6,614 nt of DNA, from NCBI GenBank assembly GCA_023249395.1, contig JAHFCS010000124.1, positions 1 through 6,614 of the forward strand, read 5' to 3'. This DNA comes from Gemmatimonadota bacterium (GTDB taxonomy: Bacteria; Gemmatimonadota; Gemmatimonadetes; Gemmatimonadales; Gemmatimonadaceae). Positions 1 through 6,613 of the stretch are shown in pieces (within the stretch, counting starts at the first letter, position 1; the number at the start of each line of letters is the position of its first letter). A program made the position numbers and the translations under genes. A model generated the notes under the pieces. That model saw nothing but the letters and a program-made list of their open reading frames with translations, was not told the origin of the DNA and did not search any database.

Positions 1-890
1 AGAGCGAACATGATGATGACGAAGGCGAGCCCTGCGAATCCGCGCTCCTCACCGATGTTGGCGGCGATGAAATCGTCATACGCAAGCGGCAGAAAGCCGA
101 ACTGCTGCCTTCCCTGTCCGAAGCCGACTCCGAAGAGCCGCCCCGATCCAACGGCGATCAGCGACTGCTTCAGCTGATAGTCGAAGTGGGGCGGTGCTGA
201 CCCGGGATCGAAGAACGCAGTCATGCGAAGCAGCGCGTAGTTGAGCCGCTGGAACTGCGTCCACAGCAACGGAATGCCAATGATGCCGAGGACGACGAAA
301 TGCCCAATGCGCACGCCACCGGCGAAGAGAATGATCCCCATTATCAGCGTGTACGTCATCGCGACCGACAGATCCGGCTCTAGCGCCACCAGGATGTCCA
401 GCAGCCCGACGATTACGAGAAATGGGAGCAGGCCCTTCGTCAGGCCCTTCAGCGCGTCACCCTTCTTTACCACGAGCATCGCTGTCCACACAATCACGGC
501 GACCTTTGCCAGCTCCGACGGCTGGAGCGACGCTCCGATCAGAAATCTTCGTGAGCCGTGCGACCGGGGGGCAATGGATTCGGTGAACGGCAGAATCACG
601 AGAAAAAGCAGCGCGATCGACAGGATCATGACCGGCCACGCCCAGCGATACCACTGTTCGGCGTCAACCTTGGCAAAGATCGCGAAGACGACCAGACCGA
701 CCAGGACGCCGGCGAGCTGCTTCAGAAAGAACGCGGCGTTGCTCTGGCCCGACTGCTGGGCGACGATCGCGCTGGCGCTGTAGACGGTCCCGAGCCCGAG
801 CGACAGCAACGCGAGAGTTACGACGACAAGGACACGAGCTTCGATGCTCATGTTCCATCTGTACCTTACGTCGGCTACCGCTTCAGCCAT
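1..890 (-). CDS. ftsW: Septal peptidoglycan glycosyltransferase FtsW (SEDS family), C-terminal end outside window
   Basis: FtsW is a polytopic inner-membrane SEDS glycosyltransferase that polymerises lipid II at the division site together with a class B PBP. Here 296 codons are present and the frame is open at the left edge; roughly the last 80-100 residues are missing. Features seen: first membrane segment with VYSASA (36-41), several further hydrophobic segments, LQPSELAK (122-129), LEPDLS (170-175), the long extracellular loop with DYQLKQSLIAVGSGRLFGVGFG (237-258, abridged), and FLPLAYDDFIAANIGEERG (266-284). Asp273 aligns with the essential Asp297 of E. coli FtsW. The start taken is ATG at 890, three bases after the murD stop, with GGAG six bases upstream; an internal ATG at 851 is possible and would remove 13 residues. 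RodA is an alternative SEDS member, but the place after murD favours FtsW. Two usually conserved spots are altered (see findings). Confidence 0.95.
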   Translation of the reverse strand, partial: MAEAVADVRYRWNMSIEARVLVVVTLALLSLGLGTVYSASAIVAQQSGQSNAAFFLKQLAGVLVGLVVFAIFAKVDAEQWYRWAWPVMILSIALLFLVILPFTESIAPRSHGSRRFLIGASLQPSELAKVAVIVWTAMLVVKKGDALKGLTKGLLPFLVIVGLLDILVALEPDLSVAMTYTLIMGIILFAGGVRIGHFVVLGIIGIPLLWTQFQRLNYALLRMTAFFDPGSAPPHFDYQLKQSLIAVGSGRLFGVGFGQGRQQFGFLPLAYDDFIAANIGEERGFAGLAFVIIMFA

Positions 891-893
891 CTA

Positions 894-2258
894 TCACTCC
901 GCCGCGAGCTGCCTGAATCGAGCGCCGCGTTCCTCGTAGTTCTTGAACATATCGAAGCTCGAGCACGCAGGCGACAAAAGAATTGCGTCGCCCGGTGCGG
1001 CGAGCTCCCGCGCCCGCTCGATCACCGACTCGAAGTTCGACTCGAAGCGATCGAGGGGAGCCGTGCCGGCCAGGTCGTTTTCGACTATCGGCCCCGCCTC
1101 GCCAAAGGCGATGACGTGCTTGACTCGCTTCCTGATGGCATCGGCGAGCGCGGTATACGGCTCCCCTTTGTGACGGCCTCCGAGCAGGAGGATCGTCGGA
1201 CGCCGCATTCCTTCGACGGCCACGAGAGTCGAGCTGACGTTGGTCGCCTTGGAATCGTTGATCCATTGCACGCCGTCATATTCGCCGACGATCTCGAGGC
1301 GGTGAGCCAGCGGGTTGAAGCTGCCAAGCGCACGTCGCACGCGACCGCGCACTTCCGCATTTCGGAATTCGGTATCGGCGACTGAAACCGCAAGCGATGC
1401 AGCCAGCGCGTTCGCGACGTTGTGGTCGCCGAGGAGATGCACCTCGCTTCGCTCGATGAGCGGCTCGCCGAAGAGCATCAGCCACCCGCTCGCCGAATCG
1501 AGCCATGCGTCGGCCACCCCGCGGATGGAGAAGTGATATTTGTCCCCCGCGACGTCCGCCGCCAGCACCCCCACGCGAGCATCGTCAGCGTTCAACACCC
1601 ACCGGCTCCCATCGCTTGCGTTGGCGAAGAGAAGAGCCTTATCGGCGTAATATTCAGTCGCGGTGGGATAGCGGTCGAGATGATCGGGACTGAGGTTCGT
1701 CAGTACTCCGACCGCCGGCGTAAGGCCGGGTGTATCGTGGAGCTGGAACGACGACATCTCGAGCGCGATCCATGCCGGCTGCGGATCGCGCAGCGCGATG
1801 TCCGCGAGCGGTGTGCCGATATTCCCCGCGTCCACGGCGTCGAGACCCAGCCCTCGCATAATGTGCCCGACGAGGGCCGTGGTTGTCGTCTTTCCGTTCG
1901 TTCCGGTGACAGCGATGACTCGCGATGATTTGAGAAAACGAAGAGCAATTTCGATCTCGCTCACGATGGGAACTCCGGCGCCGCGAGCCGCCTTCAAGGG
2001 GGGCGCTTCCGGCGGGATTCCCGGACTGGCGACAACAAGGGACGCCCGGCCGATGCGGTCGAGGTCATGCGATCCGGATGTCGCGTCAGCGCCAATGGTC
2101 TTCAACTTCTCGGCATTCTCGAGCGTCGCCGGCGACGCCACTGAATCGGACGCGTACACCGCTCGTCCGTCAGCCAGCAGCAGCCGCGCGACCGCCATTC
2201 CACTTTTCGCGAGTCCCAGCACGGCTATCTCGCCGTCGGGCAGCTCCTGCCGGCTCAT
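894..2258 (-). CDS. murD: UDP-N-acetylmuramoyl-L-alanine--D-glutamate ligase (MurD)
   Basis: MurD adds D-glutamate to UDP-MurNAc-L-Ala in the cytoplasm using ATP. The protein has 454 residues, the usual size. The N-terminal Rossmann-like domain has AVLGLAKSGMAVARLL (12-27). The ATPase domain has the P-loop GTNGKTTTT (119-127), DAGNIGTPL (143-151), LEMSSFQL (166-173), NLSPDHLDRY (188-197) and DKALLF (206-211); Lys207, 14 residues after His193, matches the carbamoylated lysine. The C-terminal domain has the MurD signature NDSKATN (334-340), LLGGRHKG (358-365) and LSPACSSFDMFKNYEERG (428-445). The ATG at 2258 overlaps the mraY stop as ATGA, and family alignment of the N-terminus supports it. The same frame happens to stay open far upstream inside mraY, but nothing there resembles a protein domain, so the longer version is rejected. 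No strong Shine-Dalgarno sequence precedes the start. The gene ends with TGA followed directly by TAG. Confidence 0.98.
   Translation of the reverse strand: MSRQELPDGEIAVLGLAKSGMAVARLLLADGRAVYASDSVASPATLENAEKLKTIGADATSGSHDLDRIGRASLVVASPGIPPEAPPLKAARGAGVPIVSEIEIALRFLKSSRVIAVTGTNGKTTTTALVGHIMRGLGLDAVDAGNIGTPLADIALRDPQPAWIALEMSSFQLHDTPGLTPAVGVLTNLSPDHLDRYPTATEYYADKALLFANASDGSRWVLNADDARVGVLAADVAGDKYHFSIRGVADAWLDSASGWLMLFGEPLIERSEVHLLGDHNVANALAASLAVSVADTEFRNAEVRGRVRRALGSFNPLAHRLEIVGEYDGVQWINDSKATNVSSTLVAVEGMRRPTILLLGGRHKGEPYTALADAIRKRVKHVIAFGEAGPIVENDLAGTAPLDRFESNFESVIERARELAAPGDAILLSPACSSFDMFKNYEERGARFRQLAAE
897..902 (-). promoter_or_regulatory. Ribosome binding site of ftsW
   Basis: On the minus strand GCGGAG lies inside the last codons of murD, with six bases (TGATAG, two stop codons in tandem) between its GGAG core and the ATG at 890. 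It is the only clear Shine-Dalgarno sequence at a gene start in this window. It supports the 890 start over the ATG at 851, whose nearest purine-rich tract (AAGG) is about 12 bases away. Confidence 0.65.
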
Positions 2259-3397
2259 CTCAGCTTGAGAGTGCTCAATGCCACGAACGCGCAAAGGATT
2301 CCGAGAATCCAGAATCGCACGACAACCTGCGCTTCGTCCCACCCGCTTTGCTCGAAATGGTGATGCAGCGGTGCAAGACGGAAAAGTCGATGCGAGTCGG
2401 CGTACTCGACCCCATGGCGGCGCTTCCGGATCTTGTATACCACGCGCTGGAGGATCACCGAGACCATCTCGGCGACAAATACTCCACCGACGAGAACGAG
2501 CAGAAACTCGGATTTTAGGAGGATCGCCACGACGCCGATCGCGCCGCCGAGCGCAAGCGATCCTGTGTCTCCCATGAAGACCTGGGCTGGATGTGTATTG
2601 AACCAGAGAAACCCGATGGAGGCACCCATCACCGCCGCGCAGAATACAGTGAGCTCGCCAGCACCGCGGAGGTAATAGACCTGGAGGTACGACGACGCGT
2701 CTATCCGGCCGATGATGTAGGCGAAGACAGCGAGCGTGGCGGCTGCGATAGCGACGAGACCCGGCGCCAGTCCGTCGAGACCGTCGGTGATGTTGACGGC
2801 ATTGCTCGTCCCCGTGAGGACGAAGGTGACGAACAGAACGTAAAGCCAGCCGAGCGCTGCCGTCGCCGGAACGATGAGGATGTACTTGTAGAACGGCAGC
2901 GTCGTCGATGCGCCGGGCAGCGTCGAGAGCGGATATTTCCATATGTACCAGCCGAGGGCAAAGCCGATCGTTATCTGGCCGATCAGCTTGTAGCCCTCGA
3001 TGAGGCCGGTGTTCTTCTTCCCCATCTGTCGCTGCTTGAGCTTCAGATAATCGTCGGTGAAGCCGATGAATCCCATCCACAGCATCACCAGCATCGCCAG
3101 CAGAACGTAGATGTTGCTCAGCTTCGCCCAGAGAAATGTGGGGATGAGCGTCGCCGTTAGAACGATCAGCCCGCCCATTGTCGGCGTGCCTTTTTTCTCC
3201 TGGTGGCTGTCGGGAGTGCCCTCGCGGATCACCTGGTGCAGGCGCATGCGGCGAAGGCGCCGGATGATGATCGGGCCGACGATGAACGAGAGGAGGAGCG
3301 CAGTGACCGCCGCTCCCGCCGCCCGAAACGATATGTAGTTGAAGATTCGCAGGAACCCGAACTGTCTTACGAAGGGAACCAGGAGGTAATTGAGCAC
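2255..3397 (-). CDS. mraY: Phospho-N-acetylmuramoyl-pentapeptide-transferase (MraY, lipid I synthase)
   Basis: MraY is a polytopic inner-membrane enzyme that transfers phospho-MurNAc-pentapeptide from UDP to undecaprenyl phosphate. The protein has 380 residues with about ten hydrophobic segments, starting with the family-typical short lead MLNYLLVPFV and the segment FRAAGAAVTALLLSF (24-38). Diagnostic motifs are KKGTPTMGG (68-76), FTDDYLK (113-119, with the Asp115-Asp116 pair), NAVNITDGLDGL (199-210), FMGDTGSLALGG (274-285, with catalytic-type Asp277) and APLHHHFE (342-349). The end RFWILGILCAFVALSTLKLR is also typical. The start is GTG at 3397, sharing its first base with the murF TAG stop (TAGTG), and the stop overlaps the murD start. 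The cytoplasmic loop before the HHH motif is about ten residues longer than in E. coli MraY as I recall it. Confidence 0.98.
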   Translation of the reverse strand: MLNYLLVPFVRQFGFLRIFNYISFRAAGAAVTALLLSFIVGPIIIRRLRRMRLHQVIREGTPDSHQEKKGTPTMGGLIVLTATLIPTFLWAKLSNIYVLLAMLVMLWMGFIGFTDDYLKLKQRQMGKKNTGLIEGYKLIGQITIGFALGWYIWKYPLSTLPGASTTLPFYKYILIVPATAALGWLYVLFVTFVLTGTSNAVNITDGLDGLAPGLVAIAAATLAVFAYIIGRIDASSYLQVYYLRGAGELTVFCAAVMGASIGFLWFNTHPAQVFMGDTGSLALGGAIGVVAILLKSEFLLVLVGGVFVAEMVSVILQRVVYKIRKRRHGVEYADSHRLFRLAPLHHHFEQSGWDEAQVVVRFWILGILCAFVALSTLKLR

Positions 3398-4761
3398 TAT
3401 TGCGTAGCCCAGGATGTGAGATGCGGCACGAGCTGCTCCAGCCTAATCCCGCGTGATGCCTTCAATAGAATAACCGCATCCGGGGCGAGCCGTCGGGAGA
3501 GCAGAGGCCACAGCTCTTCCACGGATTCCGCCGTTATTACGCGATCATCACTCGCCGCGACGCGCTCGAACGACGCGGCGAAGTCGCCGATGCCGGCAAC
3601 GACGTCGGCGCCCGAGTCAAGCGCGAGCCGGCTGATGTCGTCGTGGCACTTGTCGGACGAGGGACCGAGCTCACGCATCGTCCCGAGGACCATCACTCGC
3701 TGCCGTTCCGTCCCCATTCCTTTCATCAGCTCGATCGCCGCTCGTGTCGATCCGGGATTGGCGTTGTACGCATCGTTGATCAGCGTCACCTGCCCGAGCG
3801 TCTCCCACGCAACGCGCATCCTTGGCGCCGGCATTCGCGCAATTCCGCTTGCGATCGATTCGTCCCTCGCTCCAAGGGCGTGCGCGACTGCGATTGCCAG
3901 CATCGTATTCTGCAGATTGTGCAGTCCCCGGGGGGGCGGACTGAAGACCACTCCGTCGAGCTCGAGCGTTCCGCGACCGTCAGCCTCGATCTTCCACGAC
4001 CGCGGCGTGACATCTCCGCGGTCGAGCCCGGCGACGATCACTCGCCTTGCCCTGGACCTCGCCGCTTCTTCGATCTCGGGCTGGCTCGCGGGGGCAATTG
4101 CGAGAGCAACTCCCTCGTAGCAGGCCGTTTCTTCGCGCAATACTCCAGCGAGATCGCCGAGCCCTTCGAGATGCTCCTCCGCCACTGATGTGACGATGGC
4201 GATGTCCGGCCGGGTAATCTCGCGCAGAATTCCAACTTCGCCGGGAATGCTCGTGCCGAGCTCGATGACCGCGACCTCTGCTTCAGCCGGAATCGCGAGC
4301 AGCGTGAGTGGCACGCCGACCCGGTTGTTGAGATTCCCGGTTGTCGCGTGCACGCGCAGCTCATTCCCGACGGCGGCCCGAATCAGCTCCTTCGTCGTCG
4401 TCTTGCCATTGCTTCCCGCGACAGCGATGACGGTGCCGCCCCATACCTTCCGCCAATATGTGCCGAGGGCGCCCAGGGCCACGAGGGTGTCGTCGACCTG
4501 AAACACAGGAATCCCGAGCGTTCCGAGGGGCGGCGCCTTTGAGACAACGACCGCGCCGGCGCCCTGCGTCGCTGCCACTTCCAGATAGTCGTGACCATCG
4601 AACCGTTCTCCACGGATCGCGACGAAAAGCTCGCCCGGCTCGAGGGAGCGGGTATCGGTCGTTATCCCCGCCAGGCCCGTCGAGCCACGGGGCAGTACCG
4701 TCGTCGCCCATTGCTCGAGCGCGGCGGCGACCCGATCCAATGTCCAGAAGGGAGAGATCAA
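3397..4761 (-). CDS. murF: UDP-N-acetylmuramoyl-tripeptide--D-alanyl-D-alanine ligase (MurF)
   Basis: MurF joins D-Ala-D-Ala to the UDP-MurNAc-tripeptide, the last cytoplasmic step before lipid I. The protein has 454 residues, a normal length. The UDP-binding domain shows TDTRSLEPGELFVAIRGERFDGHDYL (35-60, abridged here). The ATPase domain has the P-loop GSNGKTTTKEL (116-126), NLNNRVGVPLTLL (143-155), ELGTSIPGEVGIL (167-179) and EEHLEGLG (195-202). The C-terminal domain has INDAYNANPGS (328-338), VLGTMRELG (358-366) and LLKASRG (432-438). The initiation codon taken is TTG at 4761, which overlaps the murE stop as TTGA; another in-frame TTG is codon 8, and no ATG occurs near the start. No Shine-Dalgarno sequence is evident, so coupling to murE is inferred. 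Oddities: Glu211 stands where Lys is expected to be carbamoylated, and Thr361 replaces the usual Asp of the GDM motif. Neither is accompanied by frame damage, so the gene appears intact. Confidence 0.97.
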   Translation of the reverse strand: MISPFWTLDRVAAALEQWATTVLPRGSTGLAGITTDTRSLEPGELFVAIRGERFDGHDYLEVAATQGAGAVVVSKAPPLGTLGIPVFQVDDTLVALGALGTYWRKVWGGTVIAVAGSNGKTTTKELIRAAVGNELRVHATTGNLNNRVGVPLTLLAIPAEAEVAVIELGTSIPGEVGILREITRPDIAIVTSVAEEHLEGLGDLAGVLREETACYEGVALAIAPASQPEIEEAARSRARRVIVAGLDRGDVTPRSWKIEADGRGTLELDGVVFSPPPRGLHNLQNTMLAIAVAHALGARDESIASGIARMPAPRMRVAWETLGQVTLINDAYNANPGSTRAAIELMKGMGTERQRVMVLGTMRELGPSSDKCHDDISRLALDSGADVVAGIGDFAASFERVAASDDRVITAESVEELWPLLSRRLAPDAVILLKASRGIRLEQLVPHLTSWATQ

Positions 4762-6218
4762 GGCGCAGTCAGGAGTTCGTTAACAATTTCCTTTTCGTCG
4801 AAGGGCTCTTTCACCGTGCCGCGGATCTGGTACGTCTCATGGCCCTTTCCCGCAAGGAGGATAACATCCCCCGGCTCGACCTGCTCGAGAGCGAGGGCGA
4901 TCGCCTCGCGACGACTTTCTATTCTAAGGTGCCGGCCCGGCGTCATTCCCTTCTCGATGTCGTCGAGAATTCTCTCTGGATCTTCGGTCCTCGGATTGTC
5001 ACTCGTCACGATCACCACGTCAGCGCCTTCCTCGGCGGCCCTGCCCATTTCCGGGCGCTTGCCCCGGTCGCGATCGCCGCCGCATCCAAAAACGAGAATG
5101 AGCCGGCCGCCGACAAATGGACGGATCGCAGCGAGTGCGCGCTCGAGTGCGTCCGGAGTATGCGCATAGTCGCGCAGCACCGTCGGTGCCTGGGACACCA
5201 CTTCCAGTCGTCCCGGGACCTGTGGCAGATCGCTCAGTCTCGACGCCAGTATGCCGAGCTTCATCCCGAGCGTGACGCTCACAGCAATCGCCCCGAGAGC
5301 GTTGTGGACATTCACATCGCCGATGAGCGGCAGTGATACCGGGTACGACTCGTCCCCGTAATGAACTTTCCAGCTGCTTCCCGCTGGAGAAAATTCCACC
5401 TCGGTCGCGCGCACATCTGCGCGGGGAGTGACGCCGAAAAGAATTCTGCGTCGTGTGTCGGGCAGCTTCTCCCACGCCGGATCATCCGCATTTACGGCAG
5501 CGTAGCCGTCGGGCTTCAGGTAATCCATCAGCGTCGCCTTCGCGGCAAAGTACGCGTCCATCGTGACGTGGTAGTCGAGATGATCGCGCGTGAAGTTGGT
5601 GAAAACCGCAGCGTCGAAATCCAGTCCATCGATCCGGCGCTGGTCGAGGCTGTGAGAAGAAACCTCCATCGACACCCATCGAACCCCGCGGTTGACGAGC
5701 TCGCGAAGAATTCGCTGAAGCTCTACCGGGCCCGGAGTCGTCAGCTCGCTTCCTCCGGGGACCTTCTCTCCATCGGTGCCGAGGAGGACCCCGAGTGTTC
5801 CCAGCGAGGCGCTCCGCGCAGCAGCGTCATCGAGCAGGTGCCTGAGAATGCCGGCTGTCGTGCTTTTTCCATTCGTGCCGGTGATGCCGATCATCCGCAG
5901 CTCACGCGACGGATTGCCGTACGCTGTCGAAGCGGCGATCGCCGCCGCCTTTCGTCCTTCCCGCACGACGATTGCCGGAAGCGACGTGCGGGCCGCATCC
6001 TCTACCACCGCTGCCGACGCACCGTCTTGCTCCGCACGAGCGAGGTAATCGTGACCGTCGAGCACTGCGCCCTTCACTGCGAGAAAGAGGGAGTTCGGGC
6101 GAACCGTACGGCTGTCGTCGGAAATGCCGTCCACGAACTCGGGCAACGTACCGCGTACGGCGGTGAGAAGCCCCGCGGCTTCGAGGGCCGAGGTGACGTG
6201 GGCCAGCGCGAAGCGCAT
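4758..6218 (-). CDS. murE: UDP-N-acetylmuramoyl-L-alanyl-D-glutamate--2,6-diaminopimelate ligase (MurE)
   Basis: This cytoplasmic ATP-dependent amide ligase adds meso-diaminopimelate to UDP-MurNAc-L-Ala-D-Glu. The protein has 486 residues, close to the usual length. The N-terminal UDP-binding domain contains SRTVRPNSLFLAVKG (36-50). The central ATPase domain has the P-loop GTNGKSTT (114-121), TTPGPVELQ (160-168), MEVSSHSLDQ (184-193), FTRDHLDYH (209-217) and Lys227, the position of the carbamoylated lysine, 14 residues after His213. The C-terminal domain has DYAHTPDALE (350-359), VFGCGGDRDRGKRPEMG (376-392), the DNPR signature (407-410) that in known MurE enzymes selects meso-DAP rather than lysine, and GKGHETYQ (457-464). 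The start taken is the ATG at 6218, which overlaps the upstream TGA by 1 nt; the GTG directly before it (6221) would give a GTGA overlap and one more residue. No clear Shine-Dalgarno sequence precedes either, so reinitiation after ftsI is likely. Confidence 0.98.
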   Translation of the reverse strand: MRFALAHVTSALEAAGLLTAVRGTLPEFVDGISDDSRTVRPNSLFLAVKGAVLDGHDYLARAEQDGASAAVVEDAARTSLPAIVVREGRKAAAIAASTAYGNPSRELRMIGITGTNGKSTTAGILRHLLDDAAARSASLGTLGVLLGTDGEKVPGGSELTTPGPVELQRILRELVNRGVRWVSMEVSSHSLDQRRIDGLDFDAAVFTNFTRDHLDYHVTMDAYFAAKATLMDYLKPDGYAAVNADDPAWEKLPDTRRRILFGVTPRADVRATEVEFSPAGSSWKVHYGDESYPVSLPLIGDVNVHNALGAIAVSVTLGMKLGILASRLSDLPQVPGRLEVVSQAPTVLRDYAHTPDALERALAAIRPFVGGRLILVFGCGGDRDRGKRPEMGRAAEEGADVVIVTSDNPRTEDPERILDDIEKGMTPGRHLRIESRREAIALALEQVEPGDVILLAGKGHETYQIRGTVKEPFDEKEIVNELLTAP

Positions 6219-6613
6219 CACTGAATGTGCTGAAGTTTGACGATAGTTCCTGCGGGCAGCGACGTTCCGGCCGCCGGAAGAGTGGCGCTGCCACGCTGCG
6301 GCACGAGGCGGACGCGAAAGCCAGCGACATGCAAGGCTCGAACCGCGTCCCGAAGAGTGAGACCCGATACATCCGGAACTGGGCGGTCCGTTCTGTCGAT
6401 CGCCCTCGGCCGCGCAACGAAGGGAAGCGCGACGGTTACCGGCAAGCGTGCCTCACGCGTTTCTTCGGTCGGGGTCAGCGCCTCTTCGACTGTCTCTTCC
6501 GGCGCGTTCGCGGTGCCGCCGGCCTGGGCCAGGGTGTCCACCGATCCCGCCACTCGTTTCGCTCGCTCGACGCTTGCCAGCTCTGCGCGGTCGAGCGCGG
6601 CGTCGCGTGCGGC
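6218..6613 (-). CDS. ftsI: Division-type penicillin-binding protein (peptidoglycan D,D-transpeptidase), C-terminal part with one PASTA domain; 5' part outside window
   Basis: Only the last 131 codons lie in the window; the frame is open to the right edge and ends in TGA. The catalytic transpeptidase domain is not visible, so the identification rests on the PASTA domain and on the position immediately before murE. Visible residues 1-14 look like the helical end of the transpeptidase domain. Residues about 15-76 are a low-complexity linker rich in Ala, Glu and Thr. Residues 77-127 form one PASTA domain, with the VPDVSGLTLRDAVRALH start, the AGFRV strand and the PAAGTSLPAGTIVKL end. Family knowledge: such proteins are bitopic membrane enzymes that cross-link septal peptidoglycan and partner FtsW, and PASTA domains are linked to binding of cell-wall muropeptide or to protein contacts. 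The stop codon overlaps the murE start (TGATG). Alternative: another class B PBP of the same family. Confident of family, less of the exact symbol. Confidence 0.85.
   Translation of the reverse strand, partial: AARDAALDRAELASVERAKRVAGSVDTLAQAGGTANAPEETVEEALTPTEETREARLPVTVALPFVARPRAIDRTDRPVPDVSGLTLRDAVRALHVAGFRVRLVPQRGSATLPAAGTSLPAGTIVKLQHIQ

Noticed and set aside
558..1385. Plus-strand open frame of 275 codons opposite ftsW and murD
   Set aside because: Antisense to two well-conserved genes, of biased composition and without recognisable motifs; typical of the complementary strand of GC-rich coding DNA.
2259..3080. Upstream extension of the murD reading frame, which would give a 728-residue protein
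   Set aside because: The extension lies wholly inside mraY in another frame, is rich in Arg, His and Pro as expected for a shifted frame in GC-rich DNA, and shows no domain. The family N-terminus of MurD begins at 2258.
3203..4120. Plus-strand open frame of 305 codons opposite mraY and murF
   Set aside because: Ser/Arg/Ala-rich composition, no motifs, and it crosses the murF-mraY junction on the opposite strand; a shadow frame.
4131..4140. MurF as a catalytically dead pseudogene because the lysine is missing
   Set aside because: The frame is complete and all other catalytic motifs, including the P-loop and NDAYNANP, are intact; Glu is a plausible functional replacement.
4458..5336. Plus-strand open frame of 292 codons opposite murF and murE
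   Set aside because: Arg/Ser/Pro-rich and featureless, antisense to conserved ligase domains.
5361..6224. Plus-strand open frame of 287 codons opposite murE
   Set aside because: No motif or credible translation start context; it mirrors the codon structure of murE.
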